Origin: a virus | DNA: 22,476 nucleotides | Strand: one strand, 5' to 3' | IMG/VR virus record: IMGVR_UViG_3300020416_000068 | Span: 1-22,476 of that record | Shown here: positions 1 to 8,030 of the stretch, piece after piece | Position numbering within the stretch: position 1 is the first letter of the stretch | Layout of the letters: each line of letters starts with the position of its first letter | Notes under the pieces: generated by a model | Told to the model about the DNA's origin: nothing | Seen by the model: only the letters and a program-made list of their open reading frames with translations | Database searches by the model: none | Position numbers and translations under genes: made by a program

Positions 1-2955
1 TACCCAGCGCCAATAGGTCCCCAGCGCCCTGACGCTCCCATGATGGGGCCTGGTTTTGATGGAAGACGAGGTTTCCTAGGTCAGCAAGGCAGAAGAGCGG
101 GTTTCTCTCGTAATGTTCAAAATCTAAGTAGGCAAGCTTCGGCAGGATTCTCAGCACTCGGTGGTGCGGCTGGTGGCGGCGGGCTGTTAGCTCCGTTGGC
201 GTCTGGGTTCGCTCTGCAGCAATCAGTATCTGGTGCTCTTGATCTGGACTCTCAGCGCCAAAAGCTGAAGCTCTTGAGTGATCAATACGGTGAGTACGAT
301 CAGATTCTGAAAATTATTGATAACAGTGCAGAAACCTTCAATAAGTCGCAACGAGAGGCGACTACTGAGTTCGCAAACGTCTTTGCACGTCTCAGGCCCT
401 TAGGTGTTGAGTTGCATCAGATTAAGGGTGTTTACGAAGGATTCAACAGTGTCGCAATCAAGAGTGGAGCCACCTCAAATGCTTCCAGAATCGCGTTCAT
501 GCAGCTTGCTCAAGCAATTGGTTCTGGACGCTTAGCTGGGGACGAATTCCGCTCTGTCTCGGAGCAGATTCCTGGAGTCTTGATCCCCATCGCCCAGACA
601 ATGGGTGTCGCTGTGGGTGAACTAAAGGAACTTGGATCTGAGGGCAAAATCACCTCCGATGTGCTTATTCAATCTTTAAGTAAAGGTGTCAATATTTCTA
701 AAGAAGAAATCAAGGCATTCCTTGAGCAGCAACCCGCCCAAAAGTTCAAGGCATTTAGTAATGCTGTTTCTGATTTGGGCGTTGTTGTTGGTGATACATT
801 GTTGCCAATCCTTCTGCCTATTGTTGAAAAACTGACAGAAGTCCTGCAGTTTATTCAGGATCTACCTGGCCCGATCAGAAACGTAGTCGTTGTTGCAGGT
901 GTTGCCGCAATTTCAATTACTGCACTTGCAGCGGCATTTAAAACATTAGGTCTCGGTATTGGCGTAAAATTTGTCGGTAATTTAGCAGCTTCTGCCTTAG
1001 GCATAAAAGGTGTTGGTTTAGCATCAGCGGCTGCACTGCCCCCATTATTGCTTCTTAAAAAGGCACTTCTAGGACTTGGACTTCTTGGAATTATTACCGT
1101 CGGTGTAAATGTAGTTGTAAACGGGCTTGATAAAATGGCCCAACTTGAAGCACGTTTTAAGGGTATTGAAGAATTTCAGAAGCCTGGAAGTTTTCTTAAG
1201 AGTATCGGAGGCTCTGCATTATCTAAACAGGAGCTTGATACGGTCATCAAAGATGTTGAAGCTCAATTAGCCAAGGACCTTGCTAGGGGTGGTGTCAGTG
1301 ATCCCAGTGATATTATTACAGGAAACTTCAGGGACGAGATATTTAGTGGTTTCGACAACGCTGCGCGAGATGCAGTCTTGTCCGGTCTAGGCCGTTTAAA
1401 TGATCTCAGAGAAGCAAAAAAGGTAGCTCGTTTTAATACCCCGGAAGACCGTCAAGTTGCGGACCAGAAGGCGTCGGCGGCTAGATTTCAAGCGGCGCTA
1501 GACAAAGCAAATAAAGGGAAAGGAGATAAAACAGCCGAGCAGCTAGCCAAGACACAAGCTAACAATCAGCTTCGTTTAATACAAAGAAATGCTCAGGTTG
1601 CGCTTCAGGTTGCGCGTGATGAGTATAAATTACGTTTAGAACTTGAAAAGTCCAATCATGCTCTTGAAGAATCAAACCTGATAGGTGTTGCAAGACAGCA
1701 ACAAGCGATACTTAACGCCAGGATTGCAGCGGTTAGAGAATTAGAGCAGCGTCAGGACAGGTTAAAAGATGAGGTTACGGCTGCTGAGCAGAGGCTAGAA
1801 GCCGCCAGACAGCGCGTGCAGCAGGCAACTGACCCTGTGGATAGAGCAAGGGCGCAAGGAGCTGTTGATATTGCTCAGACAGACCTGTTAGGCAATCAGC
1901 AGAAGCTTGCTAATTTCCAAGCGGCCTCCCCCGTAATGTTCAACAATATTACAGCCGGAGTCTCTGCAAAATCTACTGAAGCTCTGAGGCAACAAACTAA
2001 AGAAACTCAGATTCAAATTGGAGAACTACGTAAACGTAATCAGTTACTCATGCAAGGCGTTTCACCTGAGGTGCTTCAAGCGGAGATGGCGAAGTTTGAA
2101 ATTGATAGAGCCACCAATGATCAACTGGACCGACTAAATACAAACCGTGCTGCTAACGCGCAAACGATCCGTGATGTTAAGCAAGCTGCCATAGATGCTA
2201 AGGATGCAATTGATCAGCTAACCGAGGCTCAACAGCAAGGCGCAGGCGCGATTGGTGAGTATATAAGTCAGTCCATGCAGTTTGTGACTGATATAAAGGC
2301 AAGAATTGTAGACATCGCTCTAGTTATTGAGGATGGAATTGCTAGTGCCATTCAAGGAGTCATTGAAGGCACGATGACTGCTTCTCAAGCTTTCGGCCAA
2401 TTCTTCCAAACAATAGCCAAGTCATTTTTACAAATGGCATCGCAGATGATCGCCAAACTGATTGTTATTAATTTGTTGAAAAGGGCTCTAGGTCCATTAT
2501 TCAACTTCGGCTCTCCGGGCTTTGACTTGAACACTACGCAGATGGGTGCTGGCACCGATGGTGTACTTGGAGGGATGGGCACATTCGGGCCTAACTTCGG
2601 CTTCCCTGCTCCCACGCCCAACGCCAATGGCAATGTCCTGAGAGGCGGCTTCCAAGCTTTCGCGAATGGTGGGGTTGTGAAAAGCCCGACGTTGGGCCTT
2701 ATTGGAGAAGGTCGAATGAATGAAGCGGTGGTTCCGCTGCCTGATGGCCGTGCAATACCTGTTGATATGGGTAAAGGTGCGGCTGGTAATATTCAAACTA
2801 ATATCACCGTCAATGTCGACCAAGGCGGTAATACTGAAGGCGACGTTTCTGGCGATAATGCTAATAAGCTCGGTTTAGCTATTAACAACGCAGTTAAGCG
2901 CGTGATTATGGACGAGCGCAGGGCAGGAGGACTTCTACACAATGGCCGACGTTAA
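1..2955 (+). CDS. H: Tape measure protein (5' partial at window edge)
   Basis: This protein sets siphovirus tail length and is threaded through the tail tube, later helping DNA pass into the cell. The first ATG in the window is at 40 and gives 971 residues. However, bases 1-39 are open in the same frame (YPAPIGPQRPDAP) and no Shine-Dalgarno lies before 40, so the true start is probably upstream. Residues below count from that ATG. A tape-measure N-terminal domain spans about 70-250, with the family motif AIGSGRLAGDEFRSVSEQ at 159-176 followed by an EGKIT..VL segment. Hydrophobic stretches lie near 280-300 and 328-360, long coiled-coil segments near 500-630 and 650-745, and a second hydrophobic helix region near 745-815. 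The C-terminus has the lambda-H-like FANGGVV..PTLGLIGEG...AVVPL pattern near 872-901. It overlaps the next gene by 14 bases. Confidence 0.93.
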   Translation, partial: YPAPIGPQRPDAPMMGPGFDGRRGFLGQQGRRAGFSRNVQNLSRQASAGFSALGGAAGGGGLLAPLASGFALQQSVSGALDLDSQRQKLKLLSDQYGEYDQILKIIDNSAETFNKSQREATTEFANVFARLRPLGVELHQIKGVYEGFNSVAIKSGATSNASRIAFMQLAQAIGSGRLAGDEFRSVSEQIPGVLIPIAQTMGVAVGELKELGSEGKITSDVLIQSLSKGVNISKEEIKAFLEQQPAQKFKAFSNAVSDLGVVVGDTLLPILLPIVEKLTEVLQFIQDLPGPIRNVVVVAGVAAISITALAAAFKTLGLGIGVKFVGNLAASALGIKGVGLASAAALPPLLLLKKALLGLGLLGIITVGVNVVVNGLDKMAQLEARFKGIEEFQKPGSFLKSIGGSALSKQELDTVIKDVEAQLAKDLARGGVSDPSDIITGNFRDEIFSGFDNAARDAVLSGLGRLNDLREAKKVARFNTPEDRQVADQKASAARFQAALDKANKGKGDKTAEQLAKTQANNQLRLIQRNAQVALQVARDEYKLRLELEKSNHALEESNLIGVARQQQAILNARIAAVRELEQRQDRLKDEVTAAEQRLEAARQRVQQATDPVDRARAQGAVDIAQTDLLGNQQKLANFQAASPVMFNNITAGVSAKSTEALRQQTKETQIQIGELRKRNQLLMQGVSPEVLQAEMAKFEIDRATNDQLDRLNTNRAANAQTIRDVKQAAIDAKDAIDQLTEAQQQGAGAIGEYISQSMQFVTDIKARIVDIALVIEDGIASAIQGVIEGTMTASQAFGQFFQTIAKSFLQMASQMIAKLIVINLLKRALGPLFNFGSPGFDLNTTQMGAGTDGVLGGMGTFGPNFGFPAPTPNANGNVLRGGFQAFANGGVVKSPTLGLIGEGRMNEAVVPLPDGRAIPVDMGKGAAGNIQTNITVNVDQGGNTEGDVSGDNANKLGLAINNAVKRVIMDERRAGGLLHNGRR
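2925..2930 (+). promoter_or_regulatory. Ribosome binding site AGGAGG for the M-like gene
   Basis: AGGAGG lies inside the end of the tape measure gene, 11 bases before the ATG at 2942. It is the strongest Shine-Dalgarno I noticed in the window. It supports 2942 as the start and suggests M is translated independently although it overlaps the upstream gene. Confidence 0.7.
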
Positions 2956-3304
2956 TCTCAGTATTGATCTTCGTATGGAGATCAAGGAAAAGGTCACTCA
3001 TCGCGTTCGCAAGTTTGGTTTTGGTGATGGGTATGAGCAGATTGCTGCTGATGGTATTCAAAGTCGTGTAACTGAATACGATGTCACTACACGTCCGTTG
3101 CTGGCCGCTGATGCTAATACTCTGCAAACAAACCTAGATAATGTAGCTCTGGGAGACTACTTTTTAGCAACTCTGACCCCCTTCAGCACCACCCCCCGGC
3201 GCTACAGGTTGAAAGATAATAACTACGAGCATCAAGTGTTTCCTGGAAGCATTGTTTCCTACGAAGTATTCACATTCACGCTTATTGAGGCATTCGCAAG
3301 CTAA
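2942..3304 (+). CDS. M: Minor tail protein M-like (Phage_min_tail family)
   Basis: This 120-residue protein matches the lambda gpM family (Pfam Phage_min_tail), which joins the distal tail structure at the tail tube end. The family signature is visible as KFGFGDGYEQIAADGIQSR at residues 24-42, followed by a beta-rich body and a C-terminal pattern of aromatic strands (YEVFTFTLIEAF). Its length is close to lambda gpM, about 109 residues. It sits directly after the tape measure, as in lambda H-M-L-K-I-J. Its stop overlaps the next start by one base (TAATG), implying translational coupling. No catalytic residues are expected, and the role is inferred from family and position. Confidence 0.85.
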   Translation: MADVNLSIDLRMEIKEKVTHRVRKFGFGDGYEQIAADGIQSRVTEYDVTTRPLLAADANTLQTNLDNVALGDYFLATLTPFSTTPRRYRLKDNNYEHQVFPGSIVSYEVFTFTLIEAFAS

Positions 3305-4098
3305 TGGCACGTCGCCCCGTCATAAGTACCTCGGCTTTAAGTCTCACTGCGCCAAATTATCTAGTGCTCCTGCAGTCCATTCAAGACTTACAAGGCGCTG
3401 AAAGTAATTTTTATGCGGATAGAAAGAATGAACTTAATAGCTACTTAGGTCAACCTTCGAGAAGTACAAATGAAGTAGAGAGTGCCTATGACAGCCTGTT
3501 AGGAACGCAGCCTTGGGAATACACAAATATCTTTAACAGCGCAGGAAATAGTTTGGATAACACAGAGACTTCCAATGAAGAAGACGATGATGGGAATGAT
3601 GCGGATCTTATCTACGTTCAGCTACCGTCTGCGCTCAGTGCCCACGCAACCAACGCTAGCAACACTATTTTGTATAACCCAGGAATAGGCTTTAGAGAGG
3701 TGGATTTACTCTATACAAACATTAGTTTTTATACGAGTCGAGGCGAAACCTTTTCAGCCAGCGATGATGATGACAATACTTCGTTCGATTACCAAACTGG
3801 TTTTGAAGAAGTTCCTGTCGCATATCAAGACAACAATAATCTTTCAGGTCGTCTGGCTCACATGTATCGGCTGATTGGAAATCGATATGACAGTGCAGTA
3901 GCCCCTAAATACTCGAACTACATTAATCAAGTCAACGCCTACAACAATTACGTGGGAGGAGGTTCATCAACTAGTTATACCGGAGGTACGCCTGATAGAC
4001 CTTATGACGGTTATTCGCGTCCTGCTTCTGTGTTCGGTTATAACCGGCCAGACAAATTAAATATCAAGATAGTAGAAGAGACAAGAGGTTATAGCTAA
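3304..4098 (+). CDS. Unrecognised acidic, Tyr/Asn-rich tail protein between M and L
   Basis: I do not recognise this 264-residue protein. It occupies a position between the M and L homologues where lambda has no gene. It contains no cysteine. Two acidic runs stand out, NEEDDDGND at 91-99 and SDDDDN at 153-158, and both could bind Ca2+ or other divalent ions. The N-terminal third (about 15-68) looks helical. The last 70 residues are rich in Tyr, Asn, Gly and Pro (repeated NAYNNY, GGTP, PYDGYSRP patterns) and are probably extended or disordered. It has one-base overlaps at both ends (TAATG), so it is translated in step with M and L and is very likely a tail-tip component or assembly factor. No transmembrane segment or signal peptide is visible. 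Confidence 0.75.
   Translation: MARRPVISTSALSLTAPNYLVLLQSIQDLQGAESNFYADRKNELNSYLGQPSRSTNEVESAYDSLLGTQPWEYTNIFNSAGNSLDNTETSNEEDDDGNDADLIYVQLPSALSAHATNASNTILYNPGIGFREVDLLYTNISFYTSRGETFSASDDDDNTSFDYQTGFEEVPVAYQDNNNLSGRLAHMYRLIGNRYDSAVAPKYSNYINQVNAYNNYVGGGSSTSYTGGTPDRPYDGYSRPASVFGYNRPDKLNIKIVEETRGYS
4084..4088 (+). promoter_or_regulatory. Ribosome binding site AGAGG for the L-like gene
   Basis: AGAGG lies nine bases before the ATG at 4098, inside the end of the preceding gene. It supports that start and adds to the coupling provided by the one-base TAATG overlap. Confidence 0.5.
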
Positions 4099-4769
4099 TG
4101 GCATTAAAAGAAGATACTTTAATTTCTTTGTTCATTATTGATGGGCAGGCGTCAACTCCTACCGGGAGTTTTGGACGTATTAATATTGTTAGTCCAGAAC
4201 AATCTGGAGGTCAGACAGTCAAGTATGTCAATGAGCAGGGGCAGGATGTTGTTTATAATCCAGTGCCTGTAAGGTTTGGTTCTGTAGAGATATCCGGCAG
4301 TAATAAACTTCCGTCCCCAAAAGTACAATTCGCTAATGTCGACGCGGGTCTGACTGCTTTAAGTAGAGACTACGACGATCTAATCGGATTTAAGCTTATC
4401 CGACTAAGAACCTACGCTAAATTCTTGCTGGAGATTGGAGGTGTAACCGGCCCGTCTCCCGATAGAACAGCCCACTTCACACCGGACACTTGGTATTTCG
4501 AGCGAAAGGTCGAAGAGAACAAAGTGAGTGTGAGTTATGAACTAGCATCTATCTTTGATGTTGAAGGTCTAAACATACCAGGACGACGACTTTACCAAAA
4601 CTTTTGCCCATTTGCTTACAGAGGACCCGACTGTCAGTATGCAGGCCCGAATGTTCCGACCAGCGGTCAAGCAGACGGGTGTTTAAAGACTTTGAGCGCA
4701 TGTCAACAACATTTTGGCGCACAGAATCTAGATCTTCGTTACGGGGGCTTCCCCACAGTGCAGAACTAA
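4098..4769 (+). CDS. L: Minor tail protein L-like, with four-cysteine C-terminal domain
   Basis: This 223-residue protein matches the lambda gpL family (Phage_tail_L), a tail-tip hub component. Its length is close to lambda gpL, about 232. An N-terminal beta domain (1-160) includes VRFGSVEISGSNKLPSPKVQ, family-typical sequence, near 58-77. The C-terminal domain carries the only four cysteines, C170, C179, C195 and C202, spaced C-x8-C-x15-C-x6-C, followed by the conserved-looking RYGGFP ending. Lambda-type gpL proteins are known to coordinate a 4Fe-4S cluster through four C-terminal cysteines, so an Fe-S site here is a reasonable inference. The middle spacing looks shorter than I recall for lambda. 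The TAA stop is followed two bases later by the next gene's start (TAATAATG). Confidence 0.88.
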   Translation: MALKEDTLISLFIIDGQASTPTGSFGRINIVSPEQSGGQTVKYVNEQGQDVVYNPVPVRFGSVEISGSNKLPSPKVQFANVDAGLTALSRDYDDLIGFKLIRLRTYAKFLLEIGGVTGPSPDRTAHFTPDTWYFERKVEENKVSVSYELASIFDVEGLNIPGRRLYQNFCPFAYRGPDCQYAGPNVPTSGQADGCLKTLSACQQHFGAQNLDLRYGGFPTVQN

Positions 4770-4771
4770 TA

Positions 4772-5110
4772 ATGAAAAAGCTTTATCAGCAGATAGCGAG
4801 GTATGCCGTCAAAGCCTGTCCTAACGAGGTTTGCGGTGTCGTTAAGAATAGTAAGGCGATCCGCTGTGAGAATAAAGCCAACGAAACCAATCAAGCTTTT
4901 CTCATCGACGCTGAAACGTATTTGAAGTATCTGCCAGATACTATTTTCCATTCTCATCCAACGGGAATGTCAGGTTTTAGCGAACACGACTTAGCTGTAG
5001 CTGCGAATATGGAGTTGACCTCATACGTATATGTCGTCGAAGCTGACCGTCTTGAAAAGTGGACAGCAGCGAAAGGTGTTGAAGTATTTGAGAAGGTACT
5101 AGGCCAATGA
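4772..5110 (+). CDS. K: Tail tip K-like JAMM/MPN+ metallopeptidase domain protein
   Basis: The 112-residue product has a complete JAMM zinc metallopeptidase signature: E19 in NEVCGVV, then H60-S-H62-P, S70 and D73, fitting E...H-x-H-x7-S-x2-D. This is the N-terminal domain of lambda gpK, whose second domain is an NlpC/P60 cell-wall hydrolase. That second domain is absent here. I chose the ATG at 4772, two bases after the L stop, over the in-frame ATG at 4604. The upstream extension lies wholly inside L, has no domain character, and the start at 4772 places the JAMM fold at the N-terminus as in relatives. No strong Shine-Dalgarno is visible, so reinitiation from L is likely. It overlaps the next gene by four bases (ATGA). 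Confidence 0.85.
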   Translation: MKKLYQQIARYAVKACPNEVCGVVKNSKAIRCENKANETNQAFLIDAETYLKYLPDTIFHSHPTGMSGFSEHDLAVAANMELTSYVYVVEADRLEKWTAAKGVEVFEKVLGQ

Positions 5111-7680
5111 TGAAGATCACGCTTGAGGGTGTAGCGGGCAAGCGGTTTGGTCGTGAACACCAACTAAGTGTTCGTAATCCAAACGAAGCTTTACGTGCTC
5201 TTTGCCAACTCATTCCTGGTTTTAGAGAATTTCTAACGTCGGCACATGAGTTCGGAATCTTTTTTCAAGTAATCACCAACAACAATAATGAAGTTAATTA
5301 TGAGGGTCTTGGTCTAGGTTGTGAGTCCTTCTCGCTGGTTCCAGTTATTACGGGTGCGCTTAACTTCACCTTCAGGAACATTGGCTTAGTTCTTGTTGGT
5401 GCATTGTTAGTTGCCGTCTCGTTTGGTGCGTTTGGTATTACTTATGGAGCTGCAGGGACTATTTCGGCTGGATTAAAGTCGGCAGCATTTGCTCTTGGTA
5501 CTGCATTGATATTTACGGGTATCGCAGGGTTGTTCGCGCCGGGTATACCTGAGGATGGAAAGCAAGAAGGGTCAGAATCTGATGATGCGGTTTTTCGCGG
5601 CGGCTCTGGTACAGCCTCACAGGGCACACCAATACCTTTGTTATATGGAGAATTTCTTTGTCAAAATATGCCGATTATCTCTTCGTATGTAGAAGGTACG
5701 GATGGGCATATATTGAATATTGTTTCTGAGGGTGAGATCGAAGGTTTAGCTACTGGCAGCTTTGGAAAAGACATCTATCTGAATGGGCTGCAATCTGCTT
5801 CAAGTTCAACAGGTGATATAACGCTAACCACTGGCAACCAAAATAGCAAAGTAATTACAGGTATTGACTCAGCGGGGTTTCATTTGGCGGTGGGCCAGAC
5901 CCTACAATTTACTGACGACAATGCCCCAAACCCACAAATTATTCGATCGTTTAATCAACCAGATGCTGACAGGTTAGACATCCGTATTTTGCGTGGACCT
6001 AGTTATCAAATCCGAACTTCTAGTCCTAATGATGGTGGTGCTGCTTCTACAGACTACCGAGATTACGATGCTAAGGCTGACGGCTTTACGGCTACTAATT
6101 TTCTTACCTGGAATATTCGAGTCATTGATGCCAATGGCGGAATTATTAAAGATGAAACAGTTGAAGACAATGAAATTCTAAAAGCTAGAAAAGTTTATGA
6201 AGGTCTTAAAAATATTAATATTTCTGGTAGGCCGCAGCCTATTGCGATAACTCTCACTCGTCTAGACAAAGGAGCAGTACCTGATCCCAAAAATGAAAAG
6301 GGGGGAGCAAACAGGTACTCATACCAATGGGTCAAAGGTGACGTTCAACTTGTTGCTGCGGATGTTATGTGGGACGAGAAACTCGTATATCCCAGAAGCG
6401 CCTTATTGGGCATGAAATTCAATGTAGGTGAGTTTTCATCTATGCCGACAGTTCAAGGGCTATTTAAAGGTATAAAAGTCCCCACGCTTGATAGCAACCT
6501 GAGAATTAGTTATGCATTCAGCAAAAACCCGGCATACGTTCTGCTTGATCTGCTGACCAACCCACGTTATGGATGTGGTGGGCGTGTGTACACTCCGACT
6601 GGTCCCGGTAACCCTGCTCCAGTCTCACAACCTGGAATCAATATCGAAGACATCGATTTGGCCTCATTTCTTGTAGCGGCCAACTTCTGCGACGAAAAGA
6701 ATATTGAGTTCAATGGATACATAAATCGCAAATCTGACGCTTTAGATCTTATTAGATCTGTAGCCTCTACGTTTCAAGGTAGTCTGATTTATGCAGGAGG
6801 TTATACCTCAGTAATTATTGATAGGAAGCTTGAGTTGGCTGACGAGGCCCAATTCAGACTTTATTCAGAAGCTAACACCATTCAAGAAACAGATGATGGC
6901 GGTGAAGTCATCGAGCCCTGTTTTACTTATGAGGGTACAGCTAAAAAATCCAGAACAACTGCGGTAGAGGTCAGTTATGTAGAACCTAGTGAGTTCTACA
7001 TTGAACGCAAAGAAAGTATTGAAGACCGCATTGCTATTGATCGCTTTGGATACAACCAAAAGACGATCAGGGCACTTGGATGTACCAGTCGAAGACAGGC
7101 TCGTCGTTTAGGTCGATATATCTTAGGTAGCAATCAACTTAATACTGAGACAGTTACCTTCAAAGTATCTACCGAAGGCGCGATGCTTCTTCCTGGTGAT
7201 ATTTGTCTTATTGCAGATCCCTTAAAAACAAGGATGTCTGGGGGAGGTCGAGTTGTGTCTGCGTCACAGAACCAGCTTGTTACAGACAGAGTTTTAACCA
7301 ATCTTCCGTCGTCAAATCTTTTTGTTTACACCTACGGCAGTACAGGCATCGCTCAAAAACATGAGGTGAGCAGTGTTTCGGGTTCAACAATAACAATCAA
7401 CGGCACATTCAATCAAATTCCAACCACTATGCAAATGTGGATTTTGGCGACGAATAATGATAGAGATACTTTTCGTCGTTACAGAGTACAATCAGTAAAA
7501 GAGGAAGGTGATGGCACATACGTGATTATCGCTATTTTATATGTCGATCGTAAGTTTGACTATGTAGAAACCGAAGATGATATTAATTACGGAAAGACTA
7601 ACAGGACATACTATAAAAATCGTAACCCAGCACTTAATCCAAAATCTGTTGGCTTCAGTATCCGTAATATCGAAACGTAA
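5107..7680 (+). CDS. J: Fused tail assembly I / tip attachment J-like protein
   Basis: The 857-residue protein combines two lambda tail genes. Residues 1-148 resemble gpI (Lambda_tail_I): EALRALCQLIPGFREFL at 27-43, LVPVITGAL at 77-85, and hydrophobic stretches at about 92-111 and 127-146. A linker follows, with the usual F.GG..T.SQGTPIPLLYGE segment at about 163-182. From about 200 on it resembles gpJ, the central tip protein that contacts the receptor. Evidence is ILNIVSEGEIEGLATG at 202-217, YPRSALLGMKF at 428-438, LLDLLTNPRYGCGGRVY at 479-495, an NAYL-like NGYINRKSDALDLI segment at 536-549, and RRQARRLGRYIL...LPGDICLIADP at 662-705. Lambda gpJ alone is 1132 residues, so the J part (about 650) is short and lacks obvious FN3 repeats and the receptor-binding C-terminus. 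The start at 5107 overlaps K by four bases; a second ATG follows immediately. Confidence 0.88.
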   Translation: MMKITLEGVAGKRFGREHQLSVRNPNEALRALCQLIPGFREFLTSAHEFGIFFQVITNNNNEVNYEGLGLGCESFSLVPVITGALNFTFRNIGLVLVGALLVAVSFGAFGITYGAAGTISAGLKSAAFALGTALIFTGIAGLFAPGIPEDGKQEGSESDDAVFRGGSGTASQGTPIPLLYGEFLCQNMPIISSYVEGTDGHILNIVSEGEIEGLATGSFGKDIYLNGLQSASSSTGDITLTTGNQNSKVITGIDSAGFHLAVGQTLQFTDDNAPNPQIIRSFNQPDADRLDIRILRGPSYQIRTSSPNDGGAASTDYRDYDAKADGFTATNFLTWNIRVIDANGGIIKDETVEDNEILKARKVYEGLKNINISGRPQPIAITLTRLDKGAVPDPKNEKGGANRYSYQWVKGDVQLVAADVMWDEKLVYPRSALLGMKFNVGEFSSMPTVQGLFKGIKVPTLDSNLRISYAFSKNPAYVLLDLLTNPRYGCGGRVYTPTGPGNPAPVSQPGINIEDIDLASFLVAANFCDEKNIEFNGYINRKSDALDLIRSVASTFQGSLIYAGGYTSVIIDRKLELADEAQFRLYSEANTIQETDDGGEVIEPCFTYEGTAKKSRTTAVEVSYVEPSEFYIERKESIEDRIAIDRFGYNQKTIRALGCTSRRQARRLGRYILGSNQLNTETVTFKVSTEGAMLLPGDICLIADPLKTRMSGGGRVVSASQNQLVTDRVLTNLPSSNLFVYTYGSTGIAQKHEVSSVSGSTITINGTFNQIPTTMQMWILATNNDRDTFRRYRVQSVKEEGDGTYVIIAILYVDRKFDYVETEDDINYGKTNRTYYKNRNPALNPKSVGFSIRNIET

Positions 7681-8030
7681 TGGCTCGTACAGTAATCGCT
7701 GAATGGGAACCTCCAATCAACTTTCCGCATGCACCACTTGATGTGGTCATTTATGGAGGTTTGTTTTCTAAGGGTATTAACGACGGCACCGTTGACCACT
7801 ATGAGGTTGATCGGTTCGACGTTGATGAAAAAGAGTTTATGACAATCGGGTCCCCGAGGACCCCCAGAATTGAGTTTCCGGCTGAGGATTTTGAGAACGC
7901 TACGATTAGAATACGGGCGGTTCTAGATAACGGAAGTAAAACACCGTTTATGTTTGCAACCTTTCTTGTATTCAGTATGGTTGCTGAATTTGAGAGCCCA
8001 AATAATACAATTCTCCTGTCCTTCATCTGA
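7680..8030 (+). CDS. Small FN3-like protein downstream of J
   Basis: This 116-residue protein looks like a single fibronectin type III-like beta sandwich. Features are an N-terminal strand with a WEPP motif (residues 9-12), a central VDHYEVDRFDV strand, and an ATIRIRAVLDNGSKTPF segment near 80-96 that resembles the FN3 pattern before the last strands. In lambda-type J proteins FN3 modules follow the tip-attachment domains within one polypeptide. Here the candidate sits in its own gene whose ATG overlaps the J stop by one base (TAATG) in a different frame. It may be a detached J domain or a small tip-decorating protein. The final 20 residues are hydrophobic, with a phenylalanine-rich stretch. 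The FN3 call is moderate. Confidence 0.7.
   Translation: MARTVIAEWEPPINFPHAPLDVVIYGGLFSKGINDGTVDHYEVDRFDVDEKEFMTIGSPRTPRIEFPAEDFENATIRIRAVLDNGSKTPFMFATFLVFSMVAEFESPNNTILLSFI

Noticed and set aside
40-42. ATG at 40 as the true start of the tape measure protein
   Set aside because: There is no Shine-Dalgarno and the frame stays open to base 1 with coding-like residues, so the gene more likely begins outside the window.
4604-4771. Longer reading frame for the K-like gene starting at the ATG at 4604
   Set aside because: The extra 56 residues lie wholly within the L gene, have a Ser/Arg-rich out-of-frame look and no domain. The ATG at 4772, two bases after the L stop, gives a JAMM protein with the expected N-terminus.
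5380-5550. Hydrophobic stretches as transmembrane segments of a separate membrane protein or holin
   Set aside because: They fall within the gpI-like N-terminus of the I-J fusion, whose family normally has such a Gly/Ala-rich hydrophobic region.
7678-7682. Sequencing frameshift breaking a single J gene at the J / FN3-like junction
   Set aside because: The junction is a clean TAATG overlap of the kind seen at several other junctions here, so a real gene boundary is more likely than an error. A shift cannot be fully excluded without relatives.
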